The notes: generated from the letters alone by a model not told the origin. Positions 19,342 to 29,597 are shown, numbered from the stretch's first letter. The stretch: 33,002 nucleotides of DNA from Leishmania infantum JPCM5 (GCF_000002875.2 NC_009399.2:584635-617636); one strand, 5' to 3'. Translations and numbers: made by a program.

Positions 19342-20502
19342 CTACAATGTAGACACACCGTTCAATGTCCCAGCACAAGCCGTGCACACGCGCTGGGGCG
19401 CCTTCCACCGAGATTCCGGAATAATCCGGAGGTCACGGATACAGGAGTTGCACGTGATACGGCCGCAGTTGTGGCAGAACTGCTTGCTCCGCAAGATTCC
19501 AAACGGCCGCTGGCACGCCATGCACGCCGAGATGCTCGCCTCGTCCACCCACGGTGTCTCCCGCAGCCAAAAATCGGCCACGTCTTGGTTCGCAACAGTG
19601 GAGAGGTTGACAGATGCCAGAAACGGGTGACGCTTGATCTCCTTCATACCGATACGCGCCTTTGGGTCCTTCACCAGTAGCTTGCGAATCAGGTCTTTCG
19701 CGTCTGGGTCCATGTCCTCAGGAAACTCTGGCTCCTTTTCAAGGATGGTTTTGATGAGCAAGTACTGCGTGGACGCGTCAAAAGGGCGCTGGCCCACGAG
19801 CATCAAGTACAGTACGCAGCCGCAGCCCCAGTAGTCAGACGCGCAGCACGTATAACTGCTTTCCAACAGCTCGGGAGACATGTAATAGGTGGTTCCACAG
19901 AAGGTCTGGGCCCGACCGCTGCCAGTCTCCTCGCCTGTCGCCTTGTCATCCGCAGACTGGCACACAACGGCCGTTCCAAAATCGATGAGGCGGAGATGCT
20001 TGTCAGCGCTGAGCATTATGTTTTCCGGCTTGATGTCGCGGTGTATCACCGTCAGCGGCTTCATGGCCGGTCCGCTTGGACCAGAGTTGCTCTTCTTTTC
20101 GCCGTGGTGGAGGTAGAAGACGGCTGAGAACAATTCGGCAATTGCGTGGCGTGCAGCCTCGAGAGGTATGTGTCCCCACCTTTCAATATGCTTTAGCAGC
20201 TCCCCTCCTTCGCAAAGCTCTGTAACGTACAGCAAATCCTCCGTCGTCTGCATTGAGGCATGGAACTTGACGATGTTGGGGTGCTCACACATGAGCAGCA
20301 TTCTCGTTTCTCGCCGAGCCACCTCAGCCATTCGAGTGCGTTCTTCATCCGTTGGGGCGTCAAGAATGGACCTCTTTGAAATAAATTTCACCGCATACCG
20401 GACGTTTGTCGGCTTATACAAGCCAACGACCACTTTGCTGAACGCCCCAGTGCCCAGGGGCGGACCGAACTCGAAGTCCGCCGCTGCCATCTTGGTCGGC
20501 AT
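19342..20502 (-). CDS. PDK1-like AGC protein kinase with a C-terminal FYVE-type zinc finger
   Basis: A 386-aa protein. The kinase domain (about 9-295) is complete: glycine loop GTGAFSKV (17-24), K39, E65, HRDIKPEN (catalytic D156, N161), DFG (174-176) and APE-equivalent SPE in GTTYYMSPELL. The sequence around DFGTA and TFCGTTYYMSPELL is closest to PDK1, and T200 takes the place of the PDK1 autophosphorylation serine. The C-terminus (about 327-376) has four CxxC pairs (C327/C330, C343/C346, C351/C354, C373/C376) in FYVE spacing with an RVC motif; the basic HHCR patch is replaced by QFCHNCGR. PDK1 phosphorylates the activation loop of other AGC kinases after recruitment by its PH domain; here a FYVE-type module stands in its place. 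The ATG at 20502 follows an acceptor near 20550-20551. Confidence 0.9.
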   Translation of the reverse strand: MPTKMAAADFEFGPPLGTGAFSKVVVGLYKPTNVRYAVKFISKRSILDAPTDEERTRMAEVARRETRMLLMCEHPNIVKFHASMQTTEDLLYVTELCEGGELLKHIERWGHIPLEAARHAIAELFSAVFYLHHGEKKSNSGPSGPAMKPLTVIHRDIKPENIMLSADKHLRLIDFGTAVVCQSADDKATGEETGSGRAQTFCGTTYYMSPELLESSYTCCASDYWGCGCVLYLMLVGQRPFDASTQYLLIKTILEKEPEFPEDMDPDAKDLIRKLLVKDPKARIGMKEIKRHPFLASVNLSTVANQDVADFWLRETPWVDEASISACMACQRPFGILRSKQFCHNCGRITCNSCIRDLRIIPESRWKAPQRVCTACAGTLNGVSTL

Positions 20503-21378
20503 CTTGTCGCTCCGTGCACCCCTCTTTTTTTTACCACTAGCACGGTCGACTGCGTCTCGAGAGAAAAACGAGACTCAACGAGGACATGCGGGGGTGTTGC
20601 TCCTGAAATCTCGGTAGAGTGGGTCAGAGCTTTGTTTTGTTTTGTCCTCCCTTCTTTGCGGAGCGTGGGCCTCGAAAATGTTCTCCCAGTGTGCGTGCCG
20701 CAGTCGACGAAGTGAGGCGTTCTCCGAAGACGCGGCAAGATTGATAAAAAAATCAAAACAGGAAAAACAGAGGGGGAGGGGAGGGGATGCATTGCTGCTC
20801 ACTTCTTCCGGAGGAGGGAGGGGGGCATCGGTGTGCCCAAGACGACCGCTGTGGACGATCTCTCGGAAGAGCTAAGTCATGATGGGAAACAGAATGCCGG
20901 CAGCGACGGTCAGGCTGTAGAATTCACCCTCTCATACGCGCTACATTGCAAGTGCAAATTCAACGCGGAAACCTCAAGGCGCCAGCGAGGTTTCAGCCCT
21001 GCACCACTTGTCTCCTTCTGTTCCGGAACGCGTTCTGTCTCGTTCAGCTGCGCTGCTTTCGCTTGCAGACACAGAATAGAAAAATAGAGAAAAAAGGAGC
21101 GCGCTTATCTACTCTATTGCCATCTGTGGCAGCGACCGTGCAAATCGCGCACTCCGCCATAACAAAAAGAAGGCATCATGATACACGGATCAAACAAAGC
21201 AAACAACACCTCTATCTCTGCCAAGTTTCGAATTCTATGGTCGCTTCTTCTCTGTCGAGCGGCACAACTGCAGAACCACGACCTGAAACTCACGCTGTAG
21301 CATCCAGGCCGCCAACTCCAGGTGATAGGTATACAGTGAACAGATGCTATCCCTTCGGCGGCGCATCCGGTGAGGACC
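20503..21378. other. Intergenic region
   Basis: Contains the kinase leader and acceptor and the CAP-D2 3'UTR. Overlapping plus-strand frames near 20950-21540 run into the CAP-D2 coding region and are shadows. No RNA gene was seen. Confidence 0.55.
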
Positions 21379-24300
21379 TCACTCCACAGGCGCTTCCTGC
21401 GCAACCGCGACGGACGTCTTCTCCTCGCCGTCAGCCTCCGCGCACGAGTCCATCTGCATCCTTGCCTCCCACTCCTCAACGGCTGCGCGATCACGGCGCT
21501 CCGGTCCACCGCGGCCCTGCTTCTTCGCCTTTGTTGCAATGAGCTTGAAGTACTCATACACGTCAGCGCAACGTAGCCAGTGCCTGTATTGTTGGTAGCA
21601 CGACTCGGAAGTCAGCCGCTTGATTGTCCGCTCCGTCGTGTAGTTGAGCTCGCTGAGGCAGAACGCGATGTTCCGTGCAACGGCGAGTTTCTTCTTGCTG
21701 CGTTCTGAAAAAGACTCAAAGCGCTGGCACAGACGGTCGATCAGTGAATCCGTCGCCTTGTCCCCTTCCACGCGCTCCAACAAGGTGCGCATCGCCAGTT
21801 GGAACTTGTCAAACGGCATGGCATTGCTCAGCTGCGTCGCCAGCGGCGGGATCAAATTGCCAATCTTCTCCTTCTCTTTCATCGCCAAGTTCTGCACAAA
21901 GGTAACGGCGTTGTTGGCGATCGTTTCGTCCGGGTCTGCAACGAGCTTCACGATGGTGTACAGGTGGTCGCGGATACGCAGCATCTCTCCCAGAACGAGG
22001 TGAGAGCATACCTGGATCGTCACGGCGCGAACGCGGACGTCCTCATCGACCAGCAGCTTGAAGAAGCCCGTGGTGGGAACGCTCAGATACGGGCCCAGCA
22101 GATTGGGGTGCACGCACACGAGGTCACCGAGGGCAATCACAACGTTCACTTTCGTGACCCACGACTCGCGCTTGTCGGCGACGATAGCAAAAAGGAGGCT
22201 GAGGTGCTCAGAGCAGAAGCCCTCGTTTACAATCATGTACTGGCAAAGGGCAAGGACGGCGCACACGCGCTCGAACGGCTTGTCCGCGTAAACCGAGAAC
22301 TTTTTTCGGCATGTGGCGACGATCATATCGGCAAAGCGAGACCAAACAGAGCCGGGTGAAATGATTGCCTGCTTCCGCTTTTGCGCCAGCTCCTGAATCT
22401 CGTGCCTCCGCAGCTCGTGCGAGCCCAGCCCCAGCTCCTTGTGCATCGAGTCCGTTTGGTCACTCACCTTTGGTGAGACCTGAGCGACGCCCTTCGTGGG
22501 CTCTTCCAGAGCTTTCAGCTGCGCTTTCTCTGCCGCCTCCACCGCCACCAGCTGCTTCAGTGCCGTGTGTCCGAGTAAGAAAAGGCACTGTGCCTTCCGG
22601 TTCGGTTGCGTTTCTAGATTCTCGCACGACCCGTAGTACTCGAGAATGTAGTTGTACACCATGACAGGAACCTCGCACAGGGTGTGTATGACGTTGACGC
22701 CAGCTTCCGCGAGGATCATCCACGACGCCATCCCTTCCGTGCGGCGGCAGAGGTGATTGACCACGTGTCGGAGCACCGGATGCCGCCGGACATCCTCATC
22801 GGCCGGAATCGGGCGAAACTGAGGGTCCAGCGCCTCGCTTTGAAGAGCAGCGAAGACGTACGACAGCAGTACGTTGTCCTTGTGACTGTCGGAGCAAAGA
22901 AACTCGACTATGCTGTCCTTGCGCGCGCGCAGGTCCTTCCAGACGTACTTGCTCAACAGACTGTATATGCGCATGGCAATGCGCCGGTCACCGTCGGTGG
23001 CGTCGGCGTCGATCGAGCCCTCTGCGATGCTCCACATTGCCTCTACAAACTGCGCCGAGAGGTGTCGCGCCAAAGCGGGGTTGGCTTTCATGAGCCCGAA
23101 AATGCGATCCACTGCGCTCACCTCACCCTCGGAGGCGCAACGGAGGAGACTGATCAGCTTCTGCGCACTGGCAGCGACGCGGGTCCCTGACGAGGCCGCG
23201 ACGCGGTTAAACGCGTTGAAGACGACCTCTGCAAAAGCATCACGGACGGCAAACTGGATCTTTATCTCGCCCTCGAACACCATGACAAGAACCTTCAAAA
23301 ACGCCCGCTCCCCCCCTTGGACACGGTACTCAGAGCAGACAACAATGAGCTTGATCGACTCAATTACGTCCCGCTCAGTCTTGCTATCCAGCAAAACGCA
23401 CGCATACTGCAGTGCTTGCTTGATCAGCTCGACAAAACAGAGCGTGTTCTGGTAAAATACAATCCTGTTGATGACGACCGTCTGCTTGTCGGACATCACA
23501 GCGTCCTCCTCTCGCGATATGTACGCCCCCTCTACCTCCACCGCTCTAGGCACCTCCTCCTCATTCACATCGAGAGGATCGCCTAGCACCTCCATCGCCG
23601 GCTGAAACTGCGCCCTGGTGTTCTCGATTTCTTTCTCCATCGCGGACGTGTCGCCAAAGCACACAATTCCGTCCCTGAGAGCCTCCTCCAACTTGCTCTT
23701 GACAAGCGCGCTGTTCAGAACGTTGCCAAACCAGTTTTTGCGCAGCACGCTCGAAATCACAGTCATGGCAGCGTCGCGGACAAGATAATTGCGGTCCTCA
23801 AGCCGACCAACGAGCGCAGCCATCACCGCCAAGTGGTACCTCTTTGGCACCGCCCGACTCTCCACTAAGCGCTCCCAGGTATGCAAGACGTGGTTACGCA
23901 CAAACGCGTTCACATCCATGACACGAAAAAGAAGCTCCTTCAGGTACGAGTTTCTTACGGCATCATCGTTGGCGTTTCGCGCGTGTCCGGTATAGCGCTG
24001 AAGCACCATTTCCGCGATACACGTCACTACCGCCTTCCGGATATCGTAATTCTCACTCTGCAGGGCTGGAATAACAAGGTCAGCCATCTTCACCACAACA
24101 GTCACGCTCTGCTTCGCCACTTCTCCAAAGAAGCACGCAACGTTCTTCGCAGCGGCAGAATCGTTGGCCGCCTCGTAGAGGGCAGCTCGAGACATCGTTT
24201 CAAAGATAGCGCGCAACAGCTCATCACCAAATCCGACGCTCGTCTCGCTTTGCTCAATGTCAGAAACAAGTTTTGAGAGAAACACGGAAGCGCTTTCCGA

Positions 24301-25149
24301 CTTGAGCGAGAGCTCCACCAAAGGAGTCACGAGTTCTGTCGAGTTTGCTACGCTCTTTTTCGAGAGAATGCAGTTGCTTGCGCGCGCAAAGAGAAGCGCC
24401 AGGGCGCCACCAACTGACTGAGCATCGCCACCGACATTTTGCTTCAATGTGACCATGTGAAGGCACATTTTTAGAACAAGATTCAACGTTGAATCCTCCA
24501 AACGACACTCGGGCCACAGCTGCATTACGTCCGGTGAGCAAAGCTCGACAAGTGCAGTGAGCACCAGCTCCCTGCCGTCCATGTCGACACCGCTTCCATC
24601 ATCACCAAAGCTGCCATCTATGTCGCGACGCGACCGTTTCCGGTGAGACTGCTGCTGCGAAAGTCCGCTAGGACTCTCATCGTCGTCCGGTGGCGCTACA
24701 GACAGAAGTACGTTGCAGGCGAGGAAAGCATACATCTTGAGAGTAGAGCGCAGGCATACTTCCAATGCACCGTTTTGCGCGCTTCCCGGTCGCTGCTTCT
24801 TCAGAAATGCCACTGCCACTTGGAGTAGTTTCTTCAAGCGCTCGCCGACCTCATGGCATATTTTGTGCCGTGCAACCCGCGTGACAACAGTCGACTGTCC
24901 GGACTTCTCTCGAATCGCTCTTACGTACGAGTAGAGCGGCAGGAAAAGGTCCTGCTTCGTGAACAGGGCGGTGGGTGATTTTTCGTGGTGCAGTGCATCA
25001 AACAACCGTGTCAGGTCATCAAGTTGCTGACGCTCAGGAACGTCGAACTCGCACACACCCTCGACATGGTAGCAATCCGATCCTATCTTCTTCGCATCCT
25101 CCAAATCGGCGATGTGATTCGGAATGAAAAACTCTAAAACACCCGACAT
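21379..25149 (-). CDS. Condensin complex subunit 1 (CAP-D2/Ycs4 type)
   Basis: A 1256-aa helical-repeat protein of CAP-D2 length (about 1250-1400). HEAT-like repeats run through most of it; one at about residues 380-480 reads RVMDVNAFVRNHVLHTWERL then LEDRNYLVRDAAMTVISSVL. The conserved condensin C-terminal domain is clear at about 985-1160: VNVVIALGDLVCVHPNLLGPYL, then LLVDEDVRVRAVTIQVCSHL and VADPDETIANNAVTFVQNLA, then FCLSELNYTTERTIKRL. A Ser/Asp-rich low-complexity insert with a basic KRSRRD cluster (about 175-205) may be a nuclear-localisation segment. The protein is a non-SMC subunit of condensin I, needed for mitotic chromosome compaction and segregation. It is the first complete minus-strand gene of the unit. 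The ATG at 25149 follows a candidate acceptor at 25210-25209; the frame beyond it opens only through TTG. Confidence 0.92.
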   Translation of the reverse strand: MSGVLEFFIPNHIADLEDAKKIGSDCYHVEGVCEFDVPERQQLDDLTRLFDALHHEKSPTALFTKQDLFLPLYSYVRAIREKSGQSTVVTRVARHKICHEVGERLKKLLQVAVAFLKKQRPGSAQNGALEVCLRSTLKMYAFLACNVLLSVAPPDDDESPSGLSQQQSHRKRSRRDIDGSFGDDGSGVDMDGRELVLTALVELCSPDVMQLWPECRLEDSTLNLVLKMCLHMVTLKQNVGGDAQSVGGALALLFARASNCILSKKSVANSTELVTPLVELSLKSESASVFLSKLVSDIEQSETSVGFGDELLRAIFETMSRAALYEAANDSAAAKNVACFFGEVAKQSVTVVVKMADLVIPALQSENYDIRKAVVTCIAEMVLQRYTGHARNANDDAVRNSYLKELLFRVMDVNAFVRNHVLHTWERLVESRAVPKRYHLAVMAALVGRLEDRNYLVRDAAMTVISSVLRKNWFGNVLNSALVKSKLEEALRDGIVCFGDTSAMEKEIENTRAQFQPAMEVLGDPLDVNEEEVPRAVEVEGAYISREEDAVMSDKQTVVINRIVFYQNTLCFVELIKQALQYACVLLDSKTERDVIESIKLIVVCSEYRVQGGERAFLKVLVMVFEGEIKIQFAVRDAFAEVVFNAFNRVAASSGTRVAASAQKLISLLRCASEGEVSAVDRIFGLMKANPALARHLSAQFVEAMWSIAEGSIDADATDGDRRIAMRIYSLLSKYVWKDLRARKDSIVEFLCSDSHKDNVLLSYVFAALQSEALDPQFRPIPADEDVRRHPVLRHVVNHLCRRTEGMASWMILAEAGVNVIHTLCEVPVMVYNYILEYYGSCENLETQPNRKAQCLFLLGHTALKQLVAVEAAEKAQLKALEEPTKGVAQVSPKVSDQTDSMHKELGLGSHELRRHEIQELAQKRKQAIISPGSVWSRFADMIVATCRKKFSVYADKPFERVCAVLALCQYMIVNEGFCSEHLSLLFAIVADKRESWVTKVNVVIALGDLVCVHPNLLGPYLSVPTTGFFKLLVDEDVRVRAVTIQVCSHLVLGEMLRIRDHLYTIVKLVADPDETIANNAVTFVQNLAMKEKEKIGNLIPPLATQLSNAMPFDKFQLAMRTLLERVEGDKATDSLIDRLCQRFESFSERSKKKLAVARNIAFCLSELNYTTERTIKRLTSESCYQQYRHWLRCADVYEYFKLIATKAKKQGRGGPERRDRAAVEEWEARMQMDSCAEADGEEKTSVAVAQEAPVE

Positions 25150-25309
25150 TTTCGTTCCTCTCTTTGGTAGAACGCACTTTTCACAATTCAAAGCAGAGAA
25201 ACAAAGGGCTTTGTGAAAGAAAAGTCCTACCGCTGCGGAGCTGCAAGCACTTCAAGAGCTGCAATAGACCTAGTTTCTCCCGCTGTGATAATAGGTTTAA
25301 GGGACTAGA

Positions 25310-26640
25310 ACTACTTTGTCAACTGCCCTTCCTCATACATTCTGAGGCCTCCGAGATTCCTTTTCCTTGAACCTCGGCAATACAATATCGTCAAAAGCAG
25401 CAACGGAGCAACGAGGCAAAAGAGCAAAGAGAATTACGTACTATTCACGAGACATTTATCTCCACAGATTCACACACTCCGTGCGTGGAGTGAGAGCCCC
25501 CAAAAACTTCTGCAGACGAATCACCATGAGAGCAATCCATTTGAGCCTGTCCACAACAGAAGCTCCGCCACGGCCCACCAGCAGGCACAGAAATCCGATA
25601 TCGAAGTCGATACGCAGTTGAGCACTAAAGCCCTAAGAGGGTTCGTGCTTCTTTCCTTCAATACCGTCTACAGAGTCGGTGCAAACAAAAAAGAGCACTT
25701 CAGCATAGCTTTCTTTTATTTTTTTTTTGAAACAGAGATATCCCTCTTCAAAGAGCTGCTTCACATGGTAGAGAGGCACCTCGACACCCGTGCAAAGACC
25801 TAATAAGTTCTTCCCAGCAGCCCCAGGCGAAGGCAACAGCACATCGCACAACCCTTGTCACTACAAACAAATCGGTATTACCAAGGCCCCGCTCACTTCT
25901 ACTAGCTATGCAACCATGCCAGCAAGAATCACAGTATTTTCTCTCCCATCGCTTCAAGGATGGTTTCAAAGACGATAATACGCTCTTTTTCCCTCTCCAC
26001 CGTATCCTTCTATCACGAAAAAGCCATCGACTAAATACCTGCAAACACATTCATCCTACCGAGGCTGATCCACGGCTAAACCGTTGTCTAGAACATGTCG
26101 TCCTGCGGCAGAATAAGCCATTCCATTATCGGGCTTTTTGTGCACTTTATCTTTTTTTTTTCCCGATGCGAGCTGCACAATTGGTACCAGACGAAACTGA
26201 GCGGACACCACGCCTCCACAAAAGCGAATCGCGTTCATGGGCCTGCGCGAGGGCGGAAACGATGGCTCCTGTCATATCGCTAGGAGAGAGTAATTTTACA
26301 GACAATGCAAAGAAAAACAAAAGAATTCAAGACATTGCTTGAACGCAAAAAGAGCGCTAAGAATGACACAATGTTCTCGGCTTCCTCCAGAAACTGATCG
26401 AAAAACAAAGCAACCACTTTATTGCAAAGCGCACACGCCGACCTCTTGTAACTTTAGAGCCTTCCGTTCGGCACGAAAACATGCTCAGGTGTGGAAAGCA
26501 CCGCATTTTCTTGGCACATCTGAATCCCGGATCAAATTTTACAACGGCCGAGAGCAATGCACACACGAACACAAAGATAAGGATTCGATTTGTTCGACTT
26601 CAGTGTCGCCGACTAAATCACCCACAACACACAGATCACT
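25310..26640 (-). pseudogene. Decayed minus-strand coding region, left part
   Basis: Several minus-strand frames are coding-like but disagree in phase. The best is 25620-25333: 96 codons with only two stops (TAA at 25456-25458, TAG at 25441-25443), whose readable parts include QLRIDFDIGFLCLLVG and VVDRLKWIALMVIRLQ. Next to it, 25851-25633 is open (VLLPSPGAAGKNLLGL, then VKQLFEEGYLCFKKKIKE), then phase changes through 26238-26056 and 26399-26280 (DQFLEEAENIVSFLALFL). The residue mix is balanced rather than the Val/Gly/Cys excess expected from base composition alone, and none of the fragments has a usable start. The GAAGK piece recalls a P-loop, but that is weak. I cannot name the protein. Chance open frames are the alternative. 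Confidence 0.38.
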
Positions 26641-27998
26641 CACCACCATGCCAAACGAGAAAAAAAAAACATAGAACCTTTACAGTGAACACAATATCTG
26701 AAGAAAGAAAGGCACTTTGAAAACAGAAAAAAAAATACTGACCACCAAGCACCCATGCAAAGAAGACGATTGCTTTACAGCTCCACACGGTAACCGTTAT
26801 CGCTGTGCTCATTTCTTCTTTAATGTACTGTTTGACGCACTGGAACTTCTCGACAAAGAAACCCTTAACTGTGAAGCAGGCAAACGCCAGCAGATGCCAC
26901 TCACCAGGAAACCAAATCTACAAGGCTCACGTCGCCATGGCCATTATCCTTCTCGACATCCGATAATCTGTATGAGCACAGATCGCCTGCAACGTTGTCG
27001 CTACATCCATTTATGTCGGCGATTACTGACGCGTTTGCAGCAAAGTCCACTGTCGCAGCTTTGGCAAATATGCAACAACATCAGCGGAGACTTGGAAAAG
27101 CATCCAGCCCAACGAAACACACACCGGCGACACGCCGTGGGTAACGGCGAGCGAGTTCACACCCATTATGCATAAAAACATGGGGCGACACCACTATGCC
27201 ATCTGCGCGGAAAATTTTGAAGGACTCCATGTTGGCCATCGGCATCTTCAGGAACACACAAATTGTCGTTGCTCTTGCACCTTGCACAACAACCTAAGCG
27301 AGGCTGTCGGCTTAGCCACGTACTCGCACACTGTTCCCAACACCTTGATATCGTCTTCATGCTTGCCACCAAGCAGCAGATAGGTACCATTGTCATGCAG
27401 CACAGGCGTCAACGCAGTCGCAGTAGGACACAGTATATCCGATTCGCTTAACTCATGGGCGCGCCGAATACTCTCCGCCTCAGCACTTGTCCCGAGGGTG
27501 CTGGCAAAGCGACGCCGACCACGGCTCTCATTGTGCTTCAGTTCAGAAAAGATGAAGATGTACGGCGACATTCCTTTCATAGACTAATAGCCGTGAATGG
27601 CTGGAGCGACCTCTTCGAACAGGGAGACAATCCAGTCTCCAGCAGCATCGCAGCTGTGCGCACAAAAACAAGATAACTTCCGATTCCACACAAGCACTCA
27701 CTTGTGTCGCATTCACCACTGCAGCGATGCACGAAAAACCGAGATGGTAGTTCTGAAAGTTGCGCATCTCATCGAGCTTGTTGCAGATATCCTCACAAAT
27801 CTTGTCAGCAACCTTATTCTACGCCTTGACGAACGAGAGGTGTCACACATTCGTGCATCCATCACTGGCATACTTGGGTGGTGCTTGAAGGCACCGTTGA
27901 CGAAGTCCATATGACTCTACACGCAGTCGATTTCGCGGCAGCCATTTATAAAAACATTGACGACATCTCCGAGTAACAAAGTATACGTGGACATAAAG

Positions 27999-28010
27999 CT
28001 GCAAAAAGAA
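27999..28010 (-). promoter_or_regulatory. Candidate spliced-leader acceptor inside the decayed region
   Basis: The minus strand reads TCTTTTTGCAG with the AG at 28000-27999, five bases before an ATG at 27994 that opens a coding-like but quickly interrupted frame. It may be a relic of a once-functional gene start, or the upstream TM-encoding frame may read through it. Confidence 0.35.
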
Positions 28011-28091
28011 CATCTATTTGCTCCACCTTTTCCGTCCATTTTGTTGCTGATGTCCACTCCCTGGAGTGAAGCACATACGATTCATCTCTGA

Positions 28092-28110
28092 ATATATATA
28101 TATATACATA
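28092..28110. repeat. Short (TA)n run
   Basis: An alternating TA tract with one C interruption, in the AT-rich strand-switch region. In the minus-strand relic frame it encodes part of a hydrophobic YVYIYIF stretch. Confidence 0.85.
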
Positions 28111-28124
28111 TAGCAGAAATGCAC

Positions 28125-29460
28125 CTAGCAGTGCCCCACTAGGGATAATAATGAGCACGGCAGGTGAATAGGTGCCACCGCCAGCGACTGCAACAGAGGA
28201 AAAGATAATGTCCGAGCATCATAGATGCTGAAATAGCGGACTACTACTGCATTCCATTCAAGAATGCCTGCTAAACAACGAGGAATACGAAGCAAAGCAA
28301 TAAACCATCGATCCTCAAACAAACAAACCTGATAAACATCACAGCAGCTCATTCAGCCGCGAGACAAAAAAATCGATGTCACAAAATATGCCCCACAAAA
28401 GTAATTTTCTGCATCAGAAAAAGGAACAAACTATTCACAGTGCAGGGGAAATCTTTCCTGCAATTGTTGAGCAAAGATATTTCTCTGATATGCAGTGCCG
28501 TCCTCTAGGCTTAACTGCTCAATGCACATTAATCACAACCTGTATGCGGAGCCGAACAAAGCAGGAGCACCCTTAATCTTTACCGCTGATAACGAGAGGC
28601 AGTTTCTTGCACTTGAGAGGATGCAACGAAGCCATATGTTGCCCCGTGCAGCAAAAAAAAAGGATCAAGCGCACAAGTTTCGATTTGCATGATTTCGCTT
28701 AGCTGCCTCGCTGTCCCGCGCCCACACACAGTGAACGAGAACTAACAGATGGGGCCCTTAACGTTTTAGCGACAGCTGCGTAGTGGCTCTCCCACTCCTC
28801 CGTAAATTGACTAGATCACATAGTCGAAGGGCGGTGACGCACCCTCACCAACAGCATCCTCATCTGCCGCGCATCCAATCACTTGTGACTGCCACCAACA
28901 TGTTATCCCACTGCTGCGCCACCCAGAGGGCATTGCAGAGGGGGGAGGGGGGGTATGCGGCACATTCGACACCACAACCATCCAAAAAGTTAACCCTCAT
29001 AACTGAAGCCCGTCAAACAGCTGGCTGCTTGCCCAGAAAGTTAGCATGGTTTCTCCTGGAGAGCGCTTTCACAACCCTGCGAAATACCTCGACCGTGCCG
29101 ACGAACATTTATCTGCTTGACGAAGGGGGAGACCAACCCTAAAGCAGTCAATTCGGCACCGAAAAATGTTAGCCTGCGCTCGCGTCCTGCGCTGCCTCAT
29201 CGTCGAAAACCTGAGATAGCACCGCTGCATCGGCTTGGCGTCTTCAAACTACATCACATACACGCCACATAGCACTAGGTGTGCGGCACAACCTCCCACG
29301 TTGTACCGCGACGAAACCTTAACCACTTCATCTCTTGCAAATTTGGACGCCACCTTTCGTGAGCCGCCTTTGCGTCGCTCAACATCGACTGCTGCCATCA
29401 TTTGCCTTTAATGCTAGCATGGCACGGTCGTTGCCCCATTCACTTTCTATGATGTCAGGT
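28125..29460 (-). pseudogene. Decayed minus-strand coding region, right part
   Basis: The clearest fragment is 28580-28125: 152 codons in one phase, broken by exactly three stops (TGA 28533-28535, TAG 28431-28433, TGA 28353-28355), all one base from the Trp codon TGG; readable parts include IKGAPALFGSAYRL and AYQRNIFAQQLQERFPLHCE. A second runs 29108-28860 from an ATG with one internal TGA (29013-29015), reading VEVFRRVVKALSRRNHANFL and VNFLDGCGVECAAY. A third runs 29401-29249 (KVASKFARDEVVKVSSRYN). Phase changes link them. About seven stops would be expected by chance in a random 152-codon frame, so three is suggestive, not decisive. Family unknown; this part could be the N-terminal half of the same gene as the middle relic. 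Confidence 0.4.
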
Positions 29461-29485
29461 TTTCGCTTTCCTATTTTTTTTTTAG
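29461..29485 (+). promoter_or_regulatory. Spliced-leader acceptor of the 543-aa gene
   Basis: On the plus strand TTTCGCTTTCCTATTTTTTT and further Ts lead to an AG at 29484-29485. No ATG lies between it and the start at 29598, giving a 5'UTR of about 112 nt. This supports plus-strand transcription toward the telomere. Confidence 0.8.
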
Positions 29486-29597
29486 CTTTCTAAAACAGGT
29501 CTCGACCTTTAACCACACACTCGATACCACCCAGAAATACCTTATTCAACAAAGGCACGAGGGTCTTGCAGGAGAGGTTAAACAGGAAGCTACAACG

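Larger units (their letters stand above)
26814..28160 (-). pseudogene. Decayed minus-strand gene with splice acceptor and membrane segment
   Basis: Phase-shifting coding-like fragments run leftward. 28158-27946 encodes a likely membrane span (about 20 hydrophobic residues, PAVLIIIPSGALLGAFLLY and on), partly through a TA repeat, then a charged stretch (SATKWTEKVEQID). A splice acceptor (TCTTTTTGCAG) sits at 28000-27999, and an ATG at 27994 opens a frame that stops at a TAG near 27918. 27767-27543 reads ADKICEDICNKLDEMRNF, with a W-to-stop TAG just before. 27580-27248 is a 110-codon ATG frame (SDILCPTATALTPVLHDNG), preceded two codons up by a TAG. 27287-27081 and 27068-26901 continue (TVDFAANASVIADINGCSDN), and the next phase reads LLAFACFTVKGFFVEKF. 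Family unknown. Confidence 0.42.
25150..29597. other. Divergent strand-switch region between CAP-D2 (-) and the telomere-proximal gene (+)
   Basis: The coding strand switches once in the window, between the CAP-D2 start at 25149 (-) and the 543-aa start at 29598 (+). Transcription therefore diverges from this 4.4 kb, which in Leishmania is normally the Pol II initiation zone for two polycistronic units, marked by histone acetylation rather than sequence. The region is visibly AT-richer than the genes and A+C-rich on the plus strand. No tRNA or other RNA gene was seen. It overlaps the decayed coding fragments described separately. Confidence 0.6.

Noticed and set aside
26717..27175. Plus-strand 152-codon frame
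   Set aside because: Opposite the coding-like minus-strand fragments; no acceptor-ATG pair and low-complexity Lys/His/Arg content.
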